Shown here piece by piece: positions 22,483 to 34,499 of a stretch of 64,000 nt of DNA; position 1 is the stretch's first letter; every line of letters begins with the position of its first letter. Under the pieces are notes generated by a model. That model made no database searches. It saw only the letters and a program-made list of their open reading frames with translations, and was not told the origin of the DNA. This DNA is from Morella rubra. Its lineage: Eukaryota; Streptophyta; Magnoliopsida; Fagales; Myricaceae. The stretch spans positions 12,772,271-12,836,270 of the forward strand of contig CM025854.1 in assembly GCA_003952965.2 (NCBI GenBank). The letters run 5' to 3'. The translations under genes and the position numbers were made by a program.

Positions 22483-23730
22483 TGTTCATAATCGATATTT
22501 TGATGATTTCAATAAATGGATTAAGTTTACAAAATAGACATCTTCAAAGACAAATAAATTTTTATCAAAGAGCCAAAGACAAGAAATTTGAAGATCAAGA
22601 AGATGCAAGGAGCTCAAAAGTGAAGATTCAAGACCACAGGGTACACTCTTGTAACACTTAGTCTCACTTTTGACAAGGATTTGAATCACACACTGCATAT
22701 TTTTCAAAACCAAGCACAAACATTTTTATCTCAAGTTTGGTAAATAAAATATGTCTCAAGTATTTTCAAATCATATCTTTATAACTCCCAAGTTTCTTAA
22801 ATATCTTTAGAAAATTAGGTTTTGAGATAGGGTCTTAAAATAGCCAAGATAGCGCTTAAAATATTTAAGGGCTGCATTTTTAGATATAACGGTTGACAAG
22901 TTCATATAGTGGTCGACCAAATATCGACTGCTTCATATAGCGGTCGACAGGGACAATGTTCCAAATGTTAGAGTGCCTGCAGTTATGACTGTTAGAGAAC
23001 TGACACCTATAGAGGTCGATCGCTACAGCAACCGGTTGAGCTATACAACTAGAGTTTTGACAGACTCGTCCCCAGCGGCTAGAAATAGCTATTTTGGCTT
23101 GGAGGCTTATAAATAGACCAATCTTAAGCTTGCAAATCAAGGGAAAAAGACCATATATCATTTCTATAGCTTGACAAAGATCAAAAACTTTCTTATTCAT
23201 ATTTCTCATATCATTCACACAAGTTTCACCTTTTTATTCTTGTCATTATGTTATGCAAAGAGATAGAGCTTTTCCATTTTATTATCCACTCTTTGAGAGT
23301 GTCAAATTTATGTATCTTCCAATTCTAAAGGTGTGATTCCTTTAGTGAGGTTGTTCACTAAAGAAGAAGCTTAGAGACGGTATCTCTTAAGCTTGGTTAG
23401 GTTTTGACTGGTGTGCCCGAAAAACCACTTGGGTTTTGAGTGTTGAGCCTGGAAAAGCACTTGTAAGGTTCTCTAGCACCCAGAAGCTAGAGTGTACATT
23501 ATTGTAAAGATAATAGAGAAAACCTCAAGGCTTGAAAATATGCTTGAAGGGTGGATGTAGGAGTGGTTTGCCGAACCACTTATAAATTATTGTGTTTGCC
23601 TTTTTAACCCTACTCTTTAAATCCAACACTTTTGTATTTGTTGTTATAATATTTGCTTAATATTTGTGCTAAATTGGACTTTATCTTGCAAACACGATTT
23701 TGGGGGTTAAAAGCAAAAAAGTTTTTCTGG

Positions 23731-24132
23731 ATGGATATGCCTCTAAACACGACTTTGCAAACATATGTCACATTGTGATTGGATGGGATTAAATGCTTCT
23801 AAAGGCATTGGGTCTAGTGAGGTTTGGTACCAAAATGACAAACTCAGTGAGTTCTTTTATTTTTTTTTTGAAACCTAGTACATTTTTTAAAAACACACTA
23901 AAACCTATTGAGTGATTTGTCATTTTCTGTTCGGAAAAAGCCAAAAGTTAAAAGTGCAAAAGCCATGCATTGGCACACTACGAATCATGTCTTCTTTTGC
24001 TAATGGGAATGCAAATGGGAAAGTGTTTTTTTCTAGGTTTTATTCATAATGGAGTAAACAACTTATATTGATTAGCTTCAACGACATTAGTACCCTCATT
24101 ATCAGGAATATTCTAATTTTTTTAATTAATTT
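23731..24132. other. Unassigned spacer
   Basis: It lies between the broken 3' LTR and the next CACTA terminus. No gene is recognised. Confidence 0.3.
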
Positions 24133-24959
24133 CACAACAACAAAAAACTTTTGGGTGTCAAATTAAAATTTGTCACCAAAACTCATTGCTGGCAAAAAAC
24201 TTTTGACACCCGATTTGACAAAAGAAGTGTGTCACCCTTGTACTTTAGTGACAGATTTTGAGTTTCCTCAGGAACTAGCGTCCAGAGGCCAACTCAGACA
24301 ATTTCGACGGTTTTCATGTTGTGTGGTATGTCCCGTGTGAATGTCAATGTATTACATGACAAAATGAATTCGACATGGAAATCTTGTGCGCATGCCTGGA
24401 ATGTCAGTTTGCATGTGGTGAATTTTCTGTGCAAAATGTAAAATTTGTCAGTAGATATATCGTCCGCACTCTACTAAACCACGTGCAGACTTTTATTGTT
24501 TTTATTTTTGAAAAAAAAATCTCACGAATATAATGAGCGAACGACTCTAGAATGAGCGAATGACTCAAGTTACACACAGACATTGGGACCGAGGATTTGA
24601 GTGCGGATGCTGGTTTTATTTATTTCATAATAAAAGAAAATGCCACAAATATAGTGTGCGAATAGCTGAAGAATGTGCAGACTTTGGATATAAATGAATG
24701 TGGGGACGGCGAAATGGGTAACCTGAGCAGACGCTAATTTTGTAGCATGCAAATGAATGACATATCATTGTGGATGTCTAGACGTTGTTAATCCGTCTGG
24801 ACAGTTCTAAATTATAATATTAAATCTGTGAATTTAATTAATTAATTATAGATTTAAAATTAGATTAGACATGAATATGAAGACATCATATTAAATATAG
24901 TATAAATCAATAATGGTCTACAAATATCTAATCGACATAATAGTAAATAAATAAATAAT

Positions 24960-26570
24960 CGAAATCAAGTCTGAAATAAAGCAATCTACCCAAATTTGCG
25001 TCGGGGAGTGAAATGCGCTTGTCACCTTCCTTACATGTTCCATCATCTGCTCACGCATTTGTGCTTCCAATAGCTCGAGCCTCTTTTCTTGCTCTGCTTG
25101 TTGCTCTGTTACTGCTCCTCTAAACGCCACTTCTGCTCCATTAAATGTTGCTGTTGCTCTTGCATTGTCCTCTCCATTTCTGCTTGCCACACTGAATGGC
25201 CTAAGCCACACACATAACCCTCTTTCATCCCCAAAACCTCTGTGAAGATCTCCACTTTCGTGAATGACCTTTCCTTAGACTCGCGGTGTAATTGTAGCCT
25301 CCATTTTTTCCTACAAATAAAGGAAAACATTGTGAAAATTAATACCTTTCTAAATATAAGAAATTAATAATGCATAATAAAATTTTACAGAACTTACAAA
25401 ATGTTCCCGTGTAGTATCGGATGTCCACACGCCGTCCTTATTAGTATGTTTTTCTTGTACATCAATGCAGGATTAATCTGATCAATTTTTGAATCTTTCT
25501 GCAAACCAAAAAATGACATATACATTAAAATCCTTTAATGACATATACATTAAAATCCTTTAATGACATAATGTCGAAACCAAAAAAATACACTTAAATA
25601 TTTGAGTTGATTACCATCAGAACTAGAGCATGTTGGAAAGACCGAGTGCTTGAAAAGTGAGCAACCGTCAGCTTAGCCCAATTTTGGCGATTGATTTCAC
25701 TCATTTTCTAAAATATATATCTTTTGAGTTAGTAAAAAACGAAGTATAGAAGTACATAAAAATATTAGAATAAACGTTTATATCTAAAATTCTTCAGTAC
25801 TAAATAATTTGTAGATGGGAGCCCACTCTTCCTTTTTCAAGTTCAGGTACGGATGCTCTAACGCTTCTTCTTTGGTGGGGAACAAAGCATAGTACTGGTT
25901 CATTCTGTTCCGATGTGTTCGATACGCTATGGTCATTGTAGACAACACGGGGCTGCGATCCTCTAGCCGATCATAATCCAGGTTGAGGTCATCTTGAAAT
26001 GAACCATGTTAGTATAATTAAACAATAATTAATAAAGAGAAATCTAATTTTTACAAAGTTACACTTAATAATACTTTGTTTATGATGTAAGACTTAACCT
26101 CATCGGAGACTTTGGACCAGTTGACCACATCGAACGGGACATGTGATCGCACTAGCGAGCCAATATGACTAGAAAGCATCGAAGATTCCTTGCCATCACC
26201 ACCCGTATAGCCATCGAGAATATGAACGCTCAGCTTTCTTGCAATACAAGCCTTCTCTAATGTAAGCTCGCACGTCCTACCCCGTACATGTCTAATCCCA
26301 GAGGTGGCTATACATAAACAAAAACATTATTAACGTAAAACATTAGCACCTAATTAAATGTATTTAAAAAATTAACATTAAAGTTAGTTTGAAATGCTTA
26401 CATGCACAACTATTCTGCGGGGTGCCACGTGGGTTGATCGATGCAGAAGATGGTAAATCATCATCTGCTTCATTTCAAGGAGTCGCAACTGCTCTAGTCA
26501 TGGGATGATCACTAGCACCAACAAATCTAGCACATGAATCGGCACGAAGATATTTTCTTCCAGCTACCAT
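24960..26570 (-). pseudogene. CACTA second protein (plant transposase, Transposase_24/TNPA-like)
   Basis: The ATG is at 26570 (minus), starting MVAGRKYLRADSCARFVG. A block at about 26310-26080 (RGRTCELTLEKACIARKL, then SHIGSLVRSHVPFDVVNWSK) is the N-terminal conserved part of plant En/Spm second proteins. Further exons at about 25980-25630 and 25310-25010 carry the EVLGMKEGYVCGLGHSVW motif and then a Glu/Gln-rich coiled coil (QAEMERTMQEQQQHLMEQKW). Exons are separated by introns with plausible splice sites. Some frames are intact, but I could not join them all without shifts. The protein probably binds the subterminal repeats. Confidence 0.65.
25514..25563. repeat. Tandem repeat, 2 x 25 bp
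   Basis: TGACATATACATTAAAATCC followed by TTTAA occurs twice head to tail without mismatch, in an intron of the CACTA second gene. Confidence 0.8.
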
Positions 26571-26689
26571 GATGATGTCCTATGACTGCAGAAGAAAAAC
26601 AAGTGAGAAAATCTATTATTGTCAGAGAAATAAAATATGAACGTGTGAAATAAACATAACATAAACAACAATATTCGTAAAAGTACTTT

Positions 26690-27815
26690 AATAATCAGAG
26701 TCGAACTCTTCGGAGCTATCACAATCCTCACTTTCATGACACGACTTGTCATCACTATCCGATATTGTTGTAGCATGACATCGTGTCTCAGTGTCATCAG
26801 TGACGAACAGAAGTGGATCGTCAACGTGCCTACTTAACGGAATCATGTTGAAATTGCTGAAATCTACAAAAAGAGAAACTGACTTGTTCTCTTGGTATGC
26901 TTCCGGGTTCCATGGTCCTGCCCTCTCTTCCTAGTTCAACAGTCCTGTCCTCTCTTCCTAGTTCAACGGTCCTGCCCTCTCTTCATCTTCCTCTTCTCCA
27001 ACAACGGGCATATCATATGTATTTCTACTTATTATTTTCTGAACTATCTTCCAGTGGCCGCCTAACTTCATATCATCTAGATAAAATACTTGACCACCTT
27101 GAGATACAAGCACGAACGGGTCATCTTTATACCACTTTCGTGATGTATTGATGCTAAAAAACCGTCCACTTTTGCGAAGATCATAGTTTTGGGTGCTCAA
27201 GTCAAACCATTCGCACTTGAATAAATAAACTAAATTCCCACGCAGGTACTTTAGTGCATAAATACCTACAACTTGACCATAAAAATCAATGTCTTCCACA
27301 TCATGGTCTCCGGAACAACCACACCGTTATTATGTGTGGTACGAAATTGTTCACGTTGACTTGTATGAAATCGAGGTCCATTGACTATGCATCCAGAATA
27401 AGAAAGTACTTGTTGATCCGGTCCGGATGCCAGTGCATATAAATTATTGACACCTCAGCCGAATATTCATTGCGCATCATTTGTATCTAAAATAATACAA
27501 GTCAGTGAGACGTTAAAAAAAATAAACAACAAAATAGCTATACGTAAATAAATAGGTAATAAAATAAATTTTTTTTAAACCATGAAGGGAATTCTATTTC
27601 GTGCCTTCGATCAACATCTACTTGTGATTACTATCTAAGTTCATGTAGATGCTGCAAACAAATATTTATAAAACAAACGAACTACAAATATTCCCGTCAA
27701 TGTTTAGTAAAGTTCCCAATATGTTATCACAAATATTCTTCTCTATGTGCATCACGTGCAAATTGTGTTGAAGTTTTAATCCAAAGTGTCTACAACTTAA
27801 CTTCCGGGTGCTAAG
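26690..27815 (-). pseudogene. CACTA TNP2-type transposase, C-terminal part with DUF4216
   Basis: At 27815-27680 the minus strand reads HNLHVMHIEKNICDNILGTL, the conserved TNP2 transposase string. At 27299-26958 lies DUF4216: IYALKYLRGNLVYLFKCEWF, DDPFVLVSQGGQVFYLDD, HWKIVQKI, YDMPVV. The tail runs through an acidic segment (DDKSCHESEDCDSSEEFDSD) to about 26690. A tandem repeat at 26918-26984 inserts in-frame stops. The catalytic N-terminal half is missing because the element is cut at about 27775-27815. Confidence 0.75.
26918..26984. repeat. Tandem repeat of about 30 bp, 2.3 copies
   Basis: The unit contains GTCCTGCCCTCTCTTCCTAG and TTCAAC(A/G). It lies in the acidic tail of the TNP2-like gene and each copy brings a minus-strand stop (GTTGAACTAG). 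Confidence 0.7.
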
Positions 27816-28790
27816 TAACTTTACAAGAGTTTTCCGAGCTCACTCTTCAACTCGTCACAAATCTCAAAGCCTATGAGATTTCTTCTATCCTCACAAGTAG
27901 GCCCAAGTGTATCCCACACTCAAAGTTTCTCAAAGTTTAATGATAGAATGAATAAACAATAGCTCTCAAAGCTAAATCAGCAAAACAAAGCTCAATAAAT
28001 GGCTACAAGACAAGATCTGATGATGATGACAGTAATGGCAGACCAGATCTTCTTGGAAAACGTGCAGCCTTTGTCTTTTGCATTTTTCTCTCTTTTGGAA
28101 AGCTAGGTCGGCAAATTATGTAGCAAAAAGCAAAAAGTCTTCTTTTCTCTCTCCATAAGTTCCTTTATAGGTCTTTCAGTCTTGGGGGGTCCAGAGGGCC
28201 TTTTTGGAATGTTGGAGAGGTGCCTAAGTGCCACACGTCTTGATTCGCGTGCTGAGCGTTATTTTTTAAAAACAGATTCCGCAATATGTGTCGACACATA
28301 CATGCCTATGTGTCGACACCTTCATCGAGTCTGGAACTTGCTCGCAGGTGCCTGTGGCATGTCGACACTTCCTTCGTGTCGACACCATCTTTACATGTGT
28401 TGACATTTGCTTCCCATGTGTCGACACCATTTAAATGTGGCTTCTGTGCTATGTGTCACCATGTCAACCATGTGTGGTGTCGCATGTGTCGACACTTCAT
28501 ATGTGTTGACACCTTCTTAGCAATAGAGTTTTTTAGTGCTTTTTGATATCCAATCTTTTTCAATTCAACACGAAAACTCTACAATGAAAAATATCATAGT
28601 TTAGGTGCAAGCCATGGTGTTTAAATCAATGTAGGGCATAAAGAATTAACGATAAATTTAAATACAATTGAGTACTCTTAATTGAATAGTGGATTGACAA
28701 CCACATATCCTAAAAATACTCCAAAGCTATTTTATCATTTGTTATCATCAAAATCGAGTTAGATAGCTCAAGATCAACCTTGGGCTAACA
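27776..28790 (-). repeat. 3' LTR (truncated) of the Sirevirus-like element
   Basis: It aligns with 36290-37319. The part matching 36017-36290 is missing at the junction with CACTA DNA. A GTGTCGACAC palindrome array lies at 28288-28512: five exact copies, one TGTCGACAC, and two TGTTGACA variants. Confidence 0.85.
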
Positions 28791-28796
28791 ATCTCC

Positions 28797-29305
28797 CCCT
28801 TTTTGATGATGACAAATTCCTTTTTAAAGATCTTTGCAATGAAAACAAAAAGCTCCCCCTGAGAACAAGCGAGGTTTTTCAAAATAGTTTGTTGCAAAGG
28901 CTTTGGATTTTTAGAAAAATTTTGCAAGAGTCTCCTTTGTATTTAGAGGTTTCCAAAAATTTAAACCTGTTAGAAACACTTCTATATCATCCTCCAAACT
29001 TCTCAAACTCCATAATGATCTTAGATCACAAACACTTCAATATTCTTGAATTAAAGGAGTTTAGAGTTTAGGAATACTACCTTGACACGAAGCTTTGCAA
29101 ATTGAGAGAATATATCAAATAAGATACCATTATCAATCAGAGTTAAGTAAGGATAGAAAGAATTGACACAAAACTCATCCAAAACAAGCAATCATATATC
29201 CATCAGAGTCAAACAATTACAAAGATATATGAAAATGCAATGAAATGGAATGTATCTCAAAGTCTAAGAGTACGACAATAGTACATATACTTCTCCCCCT
29301 TTGGC
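28797..29305 (-). repeat. Repeated polypurine tracts upstream of the 3' LTR
   Basis: On the element strand three GGGGGAG-type tracts occur near 28803-28790, 28860-28850 and 29305-29290. The one next to the LTR reads CATCAAAAAGGGGGAGAT and would prime plus-strand synthesis. The one near 29293 carries the same GATGATGCCAAAGGGGGAGA-like context. Multiplied tracts are a described Sirevirus feature. Confidence 0.7.
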
Positions 29306-29799
29306 ATCATCAAAAAGAGAGGGAGGAAAGGTAAGCAAAGATAAAAGGGAATCAAGATGAGCTTCTGATGGTGAGGTACTCCTGCAGGAACTCTGTCCAC
29401 AAAGTGCTGAACATGAAGCCAATTGACCGTAAGGCAGAGAATCGATTAGGATCTGAGAAGACAGTGATATGATGATTGATCGTTGTAACAACTCGGTTGA
29501 TAGATGAAATCATGATATCTGTAGATTTCTTCAATCATTGGTCTGCCTTCTGAAAGTCTTCCACAATCCCACATGATTTTTGCCAATGGATAGGTTGTTG
29601 TGCAGTTGCGATAATATGAGCTTCACGAATCAAAAGACAACTCCTCAATACAAGACTCAAGAATAGATTTGATCTCTCAAGACCAATCCACAAGTCAACA
29701 TGAATGGAGAACAACTGATCTTTAAGATTAAACAAAGGCTTCCAAAAGGGCAAGCCTAAGTAGCATGAGATCCTAAAGCAACTGATGCCAATAGTTGGA

Positions 29800-30782
29800 G
29801 TGTGTGGAGTACGTGGAGAGGCTGGTACTGGAATCTCATCATCTGCTCTGTCCTCAGTACTGGTTCCACTTCTTTTCAGCTTCCTTCTTCCTCTTGAATT
29901 TCTTGAGAAGGCATTGCCACTGCCTTCTTAACCCATTCATCATCTTCATTCTGAAAAACCCATAAGTACAAAGTCTTCTGATTATATTCCTGGAGACTTT
30001 AGGCTTTCTCCCGTTCTTCACCATTGGTCTCAACATCATGCAGATCAAAAATCTGAGTGAAGACATCCCATAAGGCAACCCTTGCCTTTTCTTCTCATAT
30101 GTTGCCTTCATATGATTTAACAGGAGGTGGCCAAGATTCATCTGGCCTGTAATCAGTCAGTACATCACAAATAAATCCAAGAAAGTAACATACTCAAATT
30201 TTTCAGTCCTGGGAAGTATAATGTTACAAACCATGTGATGTAACAATCTCCTATGCACATTAAGGTCACTGGCAATGGCTTTCAACATCTCATCAAGTTC
30301 AGGGTCATCCATAACTACCCTTGAGAATCTCTATGGGCTCTACATCAGACAAACCAGCCCAAGTATAAGATTCAAAGAATTTCACCCCAGAATTAGGGGA
30401 AAGGGCCACGACATTAAGCCCATTAATAGACAAATCCAATTCATTTCCCTTCACAAATCCCGAGGCAGTCTCAGACATATCAAAATTGAAATTAGCATAT
30501 GATTGCTTCACCAAATAAGGAAATGAATCACATTAACTGATAAAATTAGACCATCCCTGAGCCTCAAACAACTCCTGAAAATCAAATCCATTTTCTGTGA
30601 ACCACGATAACATAACCCATCTGCCAGAAATTACCTTTTGATGACGAAAATCATTCTGAAATCAATGTTGATGGAGTTTGGAGCGAAATGGATTACCTCT
30701 GACCAAAGCATCCTCTTCTCTTCTCTGTCTCTGCCTAAATGATTCCTATGGTCGAGACCCTTTTCTTCATCCCACTAGACAT
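29800..30782 (-). pseudogene. Env-like / putative plant transposon protein ORF of the Sirevirus-like element
   Basis: It starts MSSGMKKR at 30782 (minus), after RNase H and before the 3' LTR. Recognisable parts are LDFQELFEAQGWSNF, LVKQSYANFNFDMSETA... with FVKGNELDLSINGLNVVAL (30514-30305), and NLGHLLLNHMKATYEKKRQG followed by LPYGM (30141-30040). These resemble the 'putative plant transposon protein' family found in the extra ORF of plant Sireviruses, with its LP.Y.I..HM and LPYGM motifs. There are stops after GII near the start and several frame shifts. The env-like name reflects position; I see no clear membrane segment. Confidence 0.6.
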
Positions 30783-31659
30783 CTTAGAAAGCACGATTAG
30801 GGTTTTCTTGGAGGAGAGGGAGGGAAATGATGATTGAGGAGGAGGAGAGGTTTTGAGTGAGATTTAGGGCACGAAAGTTGTTTGAGGTTTAGGGTTAGGA
30901 GATAAATGATTTTAGGGTTTAGAGGTTAAGTATATGAGGTGTCGACTCATTAAACATAAGAGAAGTTAATGAAGCAAATGAATCGACGTTTTAAAAACTG
31001 CCCATTGAAACATGTGTCGACACATTGCACATGCACAGACTTATGTGTCGACACATATGAAAACATGTGACACTTACTCAACAGTCTTCTCAGGAACACA
31101 CAGTGTGTGACACATGGTTGAATATTCGACACATACAATTCCAGAGAAAACAGTCAAGCAAGTCTAGAAGTGTCGACACTTTGACTCAAGTGCTGACACA
31201 TGACATGCAAATGTGTAAAATGACATGTTTTCAAATAGAAAATGTATGATGCAATCCAATTAAGCATGAAAACATATAATCACCTCAAAAATCATTCAAC
31301 CAACACATGAATGATACAATAAGCAATTCATATCAAAATAAATCATTCGGGGGGAAAACGCATACCGATCTCTTGACGAATGAAGCAAAAACGATCCTCA
31401 TTGAAGGTTTCGTGAATATATCAGCAAGTTGAAGATCTGTGCTTACAAACTCAAGAATAATGTCACCTTTTTGAGCATGATCACGTAGAAAATGATGTTT
31501 AGTCCTAGAGTGCTGAATGAGATTTTTAGAAAGGTTTATGGCACTGTGTTATCACATTTATTGGGATGAGAGAAAAATGAAGATTAAAATCTTCCAGTTG
31601 TTGTTTCATCCACAATATTTGTGTGCAACAATTACCAACAGCAATATACTCGGCCTCTG

Positions 31660-32700
31660 TGGTTGATAAAGCCACAGAATTTTGTTTCTTACAAAACCAA
31701 GACACTAGAGATGGGCCAAGAAATTGACATGCACCACTAGTACTTTTTCTATCAATTTTACAACCAGCATAATCAGCATCCGAGTATCCTTAAATTAAAT
31801 TCAACACTCTTGGGATAAAACAAACCAAGATCTTGTGTGCCAACAAGGTAACGAAATATTTTTAACCGCAAGGAGGTGAGACTCCTTAGGGCAAGATTGA
31901 AATCTAGCACACATGCACACACTAAACATGATATCAGGTCTACTCGCAGTAAGGTAAAGTAAAGAGCCAATCATACCTCGATACCTTGTTTGGTCAACGT
32001 CTTTACCTTTTTCATCTTTCTCCATTTTGGTTGATGGACTCATTGGTGTGCTCATCGGTTTTGAGTTGTCCATCCCAAATCTTTTGAGAAGGTCTCTTGT
32101 GTACTTGCTTGGTTAATGAAGATGCCTCATGATTTTGCTTAATCTGAAGCCCGAGAAAGTAATTCAACTCCCATAAGGCTCATCTCGAATTCACCTTTCA
32201 TGACTTGGAAAATTCTTCACAAAGACTCATTAGTAGAACCAAAAATGATATCATCAACATAAATTTGAACGATAAGTAAATCATTATCCTTTTCCTTAGT
32301 AAAGAGAGTGGTATCGATAATACCTCGTGAAAATCCATTTTCAATAAGAAAGAACTTAATCGTTCATACCATGCTCGAGGTGCTTGCTTCAAGCCATATA
32401 AACTTTTGTGAGCTTGAACACATGGTGTGGACTTTTCATCTTCAAATCCGGAGGTTGTTCTACATACACTTCCTCAGAAAGATAACCGTTAAGAAAAGCA
32501 CATTTCACATCCATTTGAAAATTTGAAATCTTTAAACAGCAAAGCAAGCAACATGCGAATAGATTCTAAACGAGCAACAGGTGCAAAGGTTTCATCAAAA
32601 TCAATTCCCTCTTCTTGATTATAACCTTGGGCTACCAACCTTGCCTTGTTCCTTACACAACCCCAGATTCATCCATTTTGTTTCGAAAAACCCATTTAGT
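31660..32700 (-). pseudogene. Copia RT and RNase H
   Basis: Minus-strand blocks in order are: the conserved RT start region (plus 32700-32580); a YVDDIIFGST-type catalytic motif at about 32265-32240 (readable, but in a shifted frame); MDNSKPMSTPMSPSTKMEKD at 32073; RYRGMIGSLLYLTASRPDIM at about 31980-31930; the PKESHLLAVKNI block at about 31890; and the RNase H tail with an ADYAG-like string, then STTEAEY. At least six frame changes or stops separate the blocks. Confidence 0.8.
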
Positions 32701-32899
32701 ACCAATAACTGGATAATCTTTGGGTCTAGGAACTAGATGCCATACTTGGTTTTTCTCAAACTGTTTTAATTCATCTTCCATGGCATGGATCCAACTTTCA
32801 TCATCTTTTGCCTCAGAAATATTCTTTGGCTCAATTTGAGAAAGTAAGGCAAAATTATTAGCTTGATTATAAGAGGATCGAGTTCTTACACCTTTCTCA

Positions 32900-33960
32900 A
32901 CATTACCAATGACTTGATCAATAGGATGATTTCTGACAAACTTCCAAGCCTTTGGTAGATCGTTGTTGCTTTGAGGCGTTTCTTCTTCTTCAAGATCTTG
33001 TTCATCTTGTCTTGTGGCTGAGAACTTCTTTCACTTCACTTGTAGCAGCTTTCTCACCACTTTTTCAAGATCTACAACATCTTCATCATCTCTTTTCAAG
33101 AAACGTTAGATTCATCAAATACAACATGTATAGATTCCTCAACAACTAAAGTTCTTTTATTAAACACGATAAGCTTTACTAGAAGAATAACCAAGAAATA
33201 TACCTTCATCAGCTTTTGCATCAAACTTACCCAAGTTGTCTTTGTTGTTGTTGAGAACAAAACATTTGCAACCAAAACATGAAAATAACCAATGTTGGGT
33301 TTTCTATTTTCCATAGCTCATATGGAGTTTTCTTAAGAATTGCCTTATCATAACGGTTCATGACATACAACTAGTGTTAATAGCTTCTGCCCAAAAATAA
33401 TCTGGCAAGTTATTTTCACAAAGCATGGTCTAGCCATTTCTTCAAGAGTCCTATTTTCCTCTCAACAACCCCATTTTGTTGAGGAGTCCTAGGAGCGAGA
33501 AGTTATGGTTTATACCAAAATCACCACAAAATTTTGCAAAGGAGGAGTTTTCAAATTCTTTTCCATGGTCACTCCTTATGCTAGAAATAGCAAAACCTTT
33601 TTCATTTTGAATTCTCTTGCAAGTTTTTCAAATGCATCAAAGGCCTCATCCTTATGAGCTAAGAAAAGAACCCATGTAAATCTACTGTAATCATCAACAA
33701 CAACAAAGCCAATCGTTTGCCACCCAAGCTCAACGTTCGGGTTGGACCAAACAAGTCCATGTGTAGAAGTTGAAGTGGTCTAGAAGTGGACACAATGTTT
33801 TTGGGTTTAAAAGATGTTTTGGTTTGTTTGCCTTTTTGACAAGCTGCACAAATTTTATCCTTTTCAAAACAAGGTTAGGCAAACCCAAACAAGATTTTTT
33901 GGCTAATTTTGAAATAAGGTCCATGCTTGCATGAGCAAGTCTTCTATGCCACAACCAACT
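32900..33960 (-). pseudogene. Copia GAG-pre-integrase and integrase
   Basis: MWHRRLAHASMDLISKLAKK at 33954 is the GAG-pre-integrase zinc region. It is followed by an ICAAC-type stretch and LLHMDLFGPTRTLSLGGKR-like integrase core sequence in shifted frames, extending to about 32950 with the conserved tail region. Many 1-base indels break it. Confidence 0.75.
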
Positions 33961-34499
33961 ATCTTTGTCACTTAGAGATAAAACATTTTACATTTTCAGA
34001 AGAAATATTCTCTAAGTGAACAACATACACATTTTCTTGTCGATGTCCAACAAACAAGACTTTCTTGTCTTCAATGTTTTCAACAATGCATATTGATGAT
34101 TCAAATATGACTCGGTTTCCCTTATCACATAATTGACTAATGCTCAACAAATTATGCTTTAAACCATCAACAAATAAGACATTTCAATAGTAGGATTAGG
34201 AGTCATACCAAATTTCCAATACCAAGAATCTTTCCTTTACCATTATCACCAAAAGTAACTGATCCTTTTTCTTTTGGGTTAAGAGATTTGAACCAACTCT
34301 TATCCCCTGTCATGTGCTTGGAGCATCCACTATCAAGAACCCAATGTTCCTTGACTTCTTGACTTCAAGCACTCCTGCAAAAAAGAATCATTTCTTGATT
34401 TTTGGTACCCAAATCATTTTGGGTCCTTTGGTGTTAGAAACGTTTTCCTTCACCTTGTCCTTTGGAATCCAAACAAATTTAATACCACTAGAAGCTTTC

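Larger units (their letters stand above)
18772..23730 (+). mobile_element. Gag-only copia-type LTR retrotransposon (TR-GAG-like, Sirevirus-related)
   Basis: Two long direct repeats flank the unit. The 5' LTR is 18772-20074 (starts TGTTCA, ends CTTACA). The 3' LTR starts at 22483 (TGTTCATAATCG) and can be followed to about 23730, where the last ~45 bases of the LTR are lost. A primer-binding site TGGTATCAGAGC (initiator Met-tRNA) lies at 20077-20088. The 2.4-kb interior holds only a gag gene; no protease, integrase or RT is seen. Several purine tracts precede the 3' LTR: near 22111, 22190 and 22266, and the main one AAGAAAGGGGGAGA near 22459. Repeated tracts are a known Sirevirus trait. The LTRs differ by many substitutions and indels, so the insertion is not recent. 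Confidence 0.82.
24133..27775 (-). mobile_element. CACTA (En/Spm) transposon, 3' part, gene order TNP2-like then Transposase_24-like
   Basis: The left edge CACAACAACAAAAAACTTTT at 24133 differs from a standard CACTACAACAAAAAAC terminus by one base. Subterminal DNA with repeated GAGCGAA / GTGCAGAC / GTGCGAA motifs fills 24250-24790. Two transposon genes follow on the minus strand in the usual CACTA order. The element is cut at about 27775, where it meets the truncated LTR of the Sirevirus-like element at a short shared AATCCAA. The other terminus was not found. Confidence 0.75.

Noticed and set aside
23005..23070. GGTCGACC/GGTCGATC motifs in the gag-only element's LTRs as a second palindrome array
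   Set aside because: Only about four loose copies per LTR, many mutated. Too weak to claim as an array like the GTGTCGACAC one.
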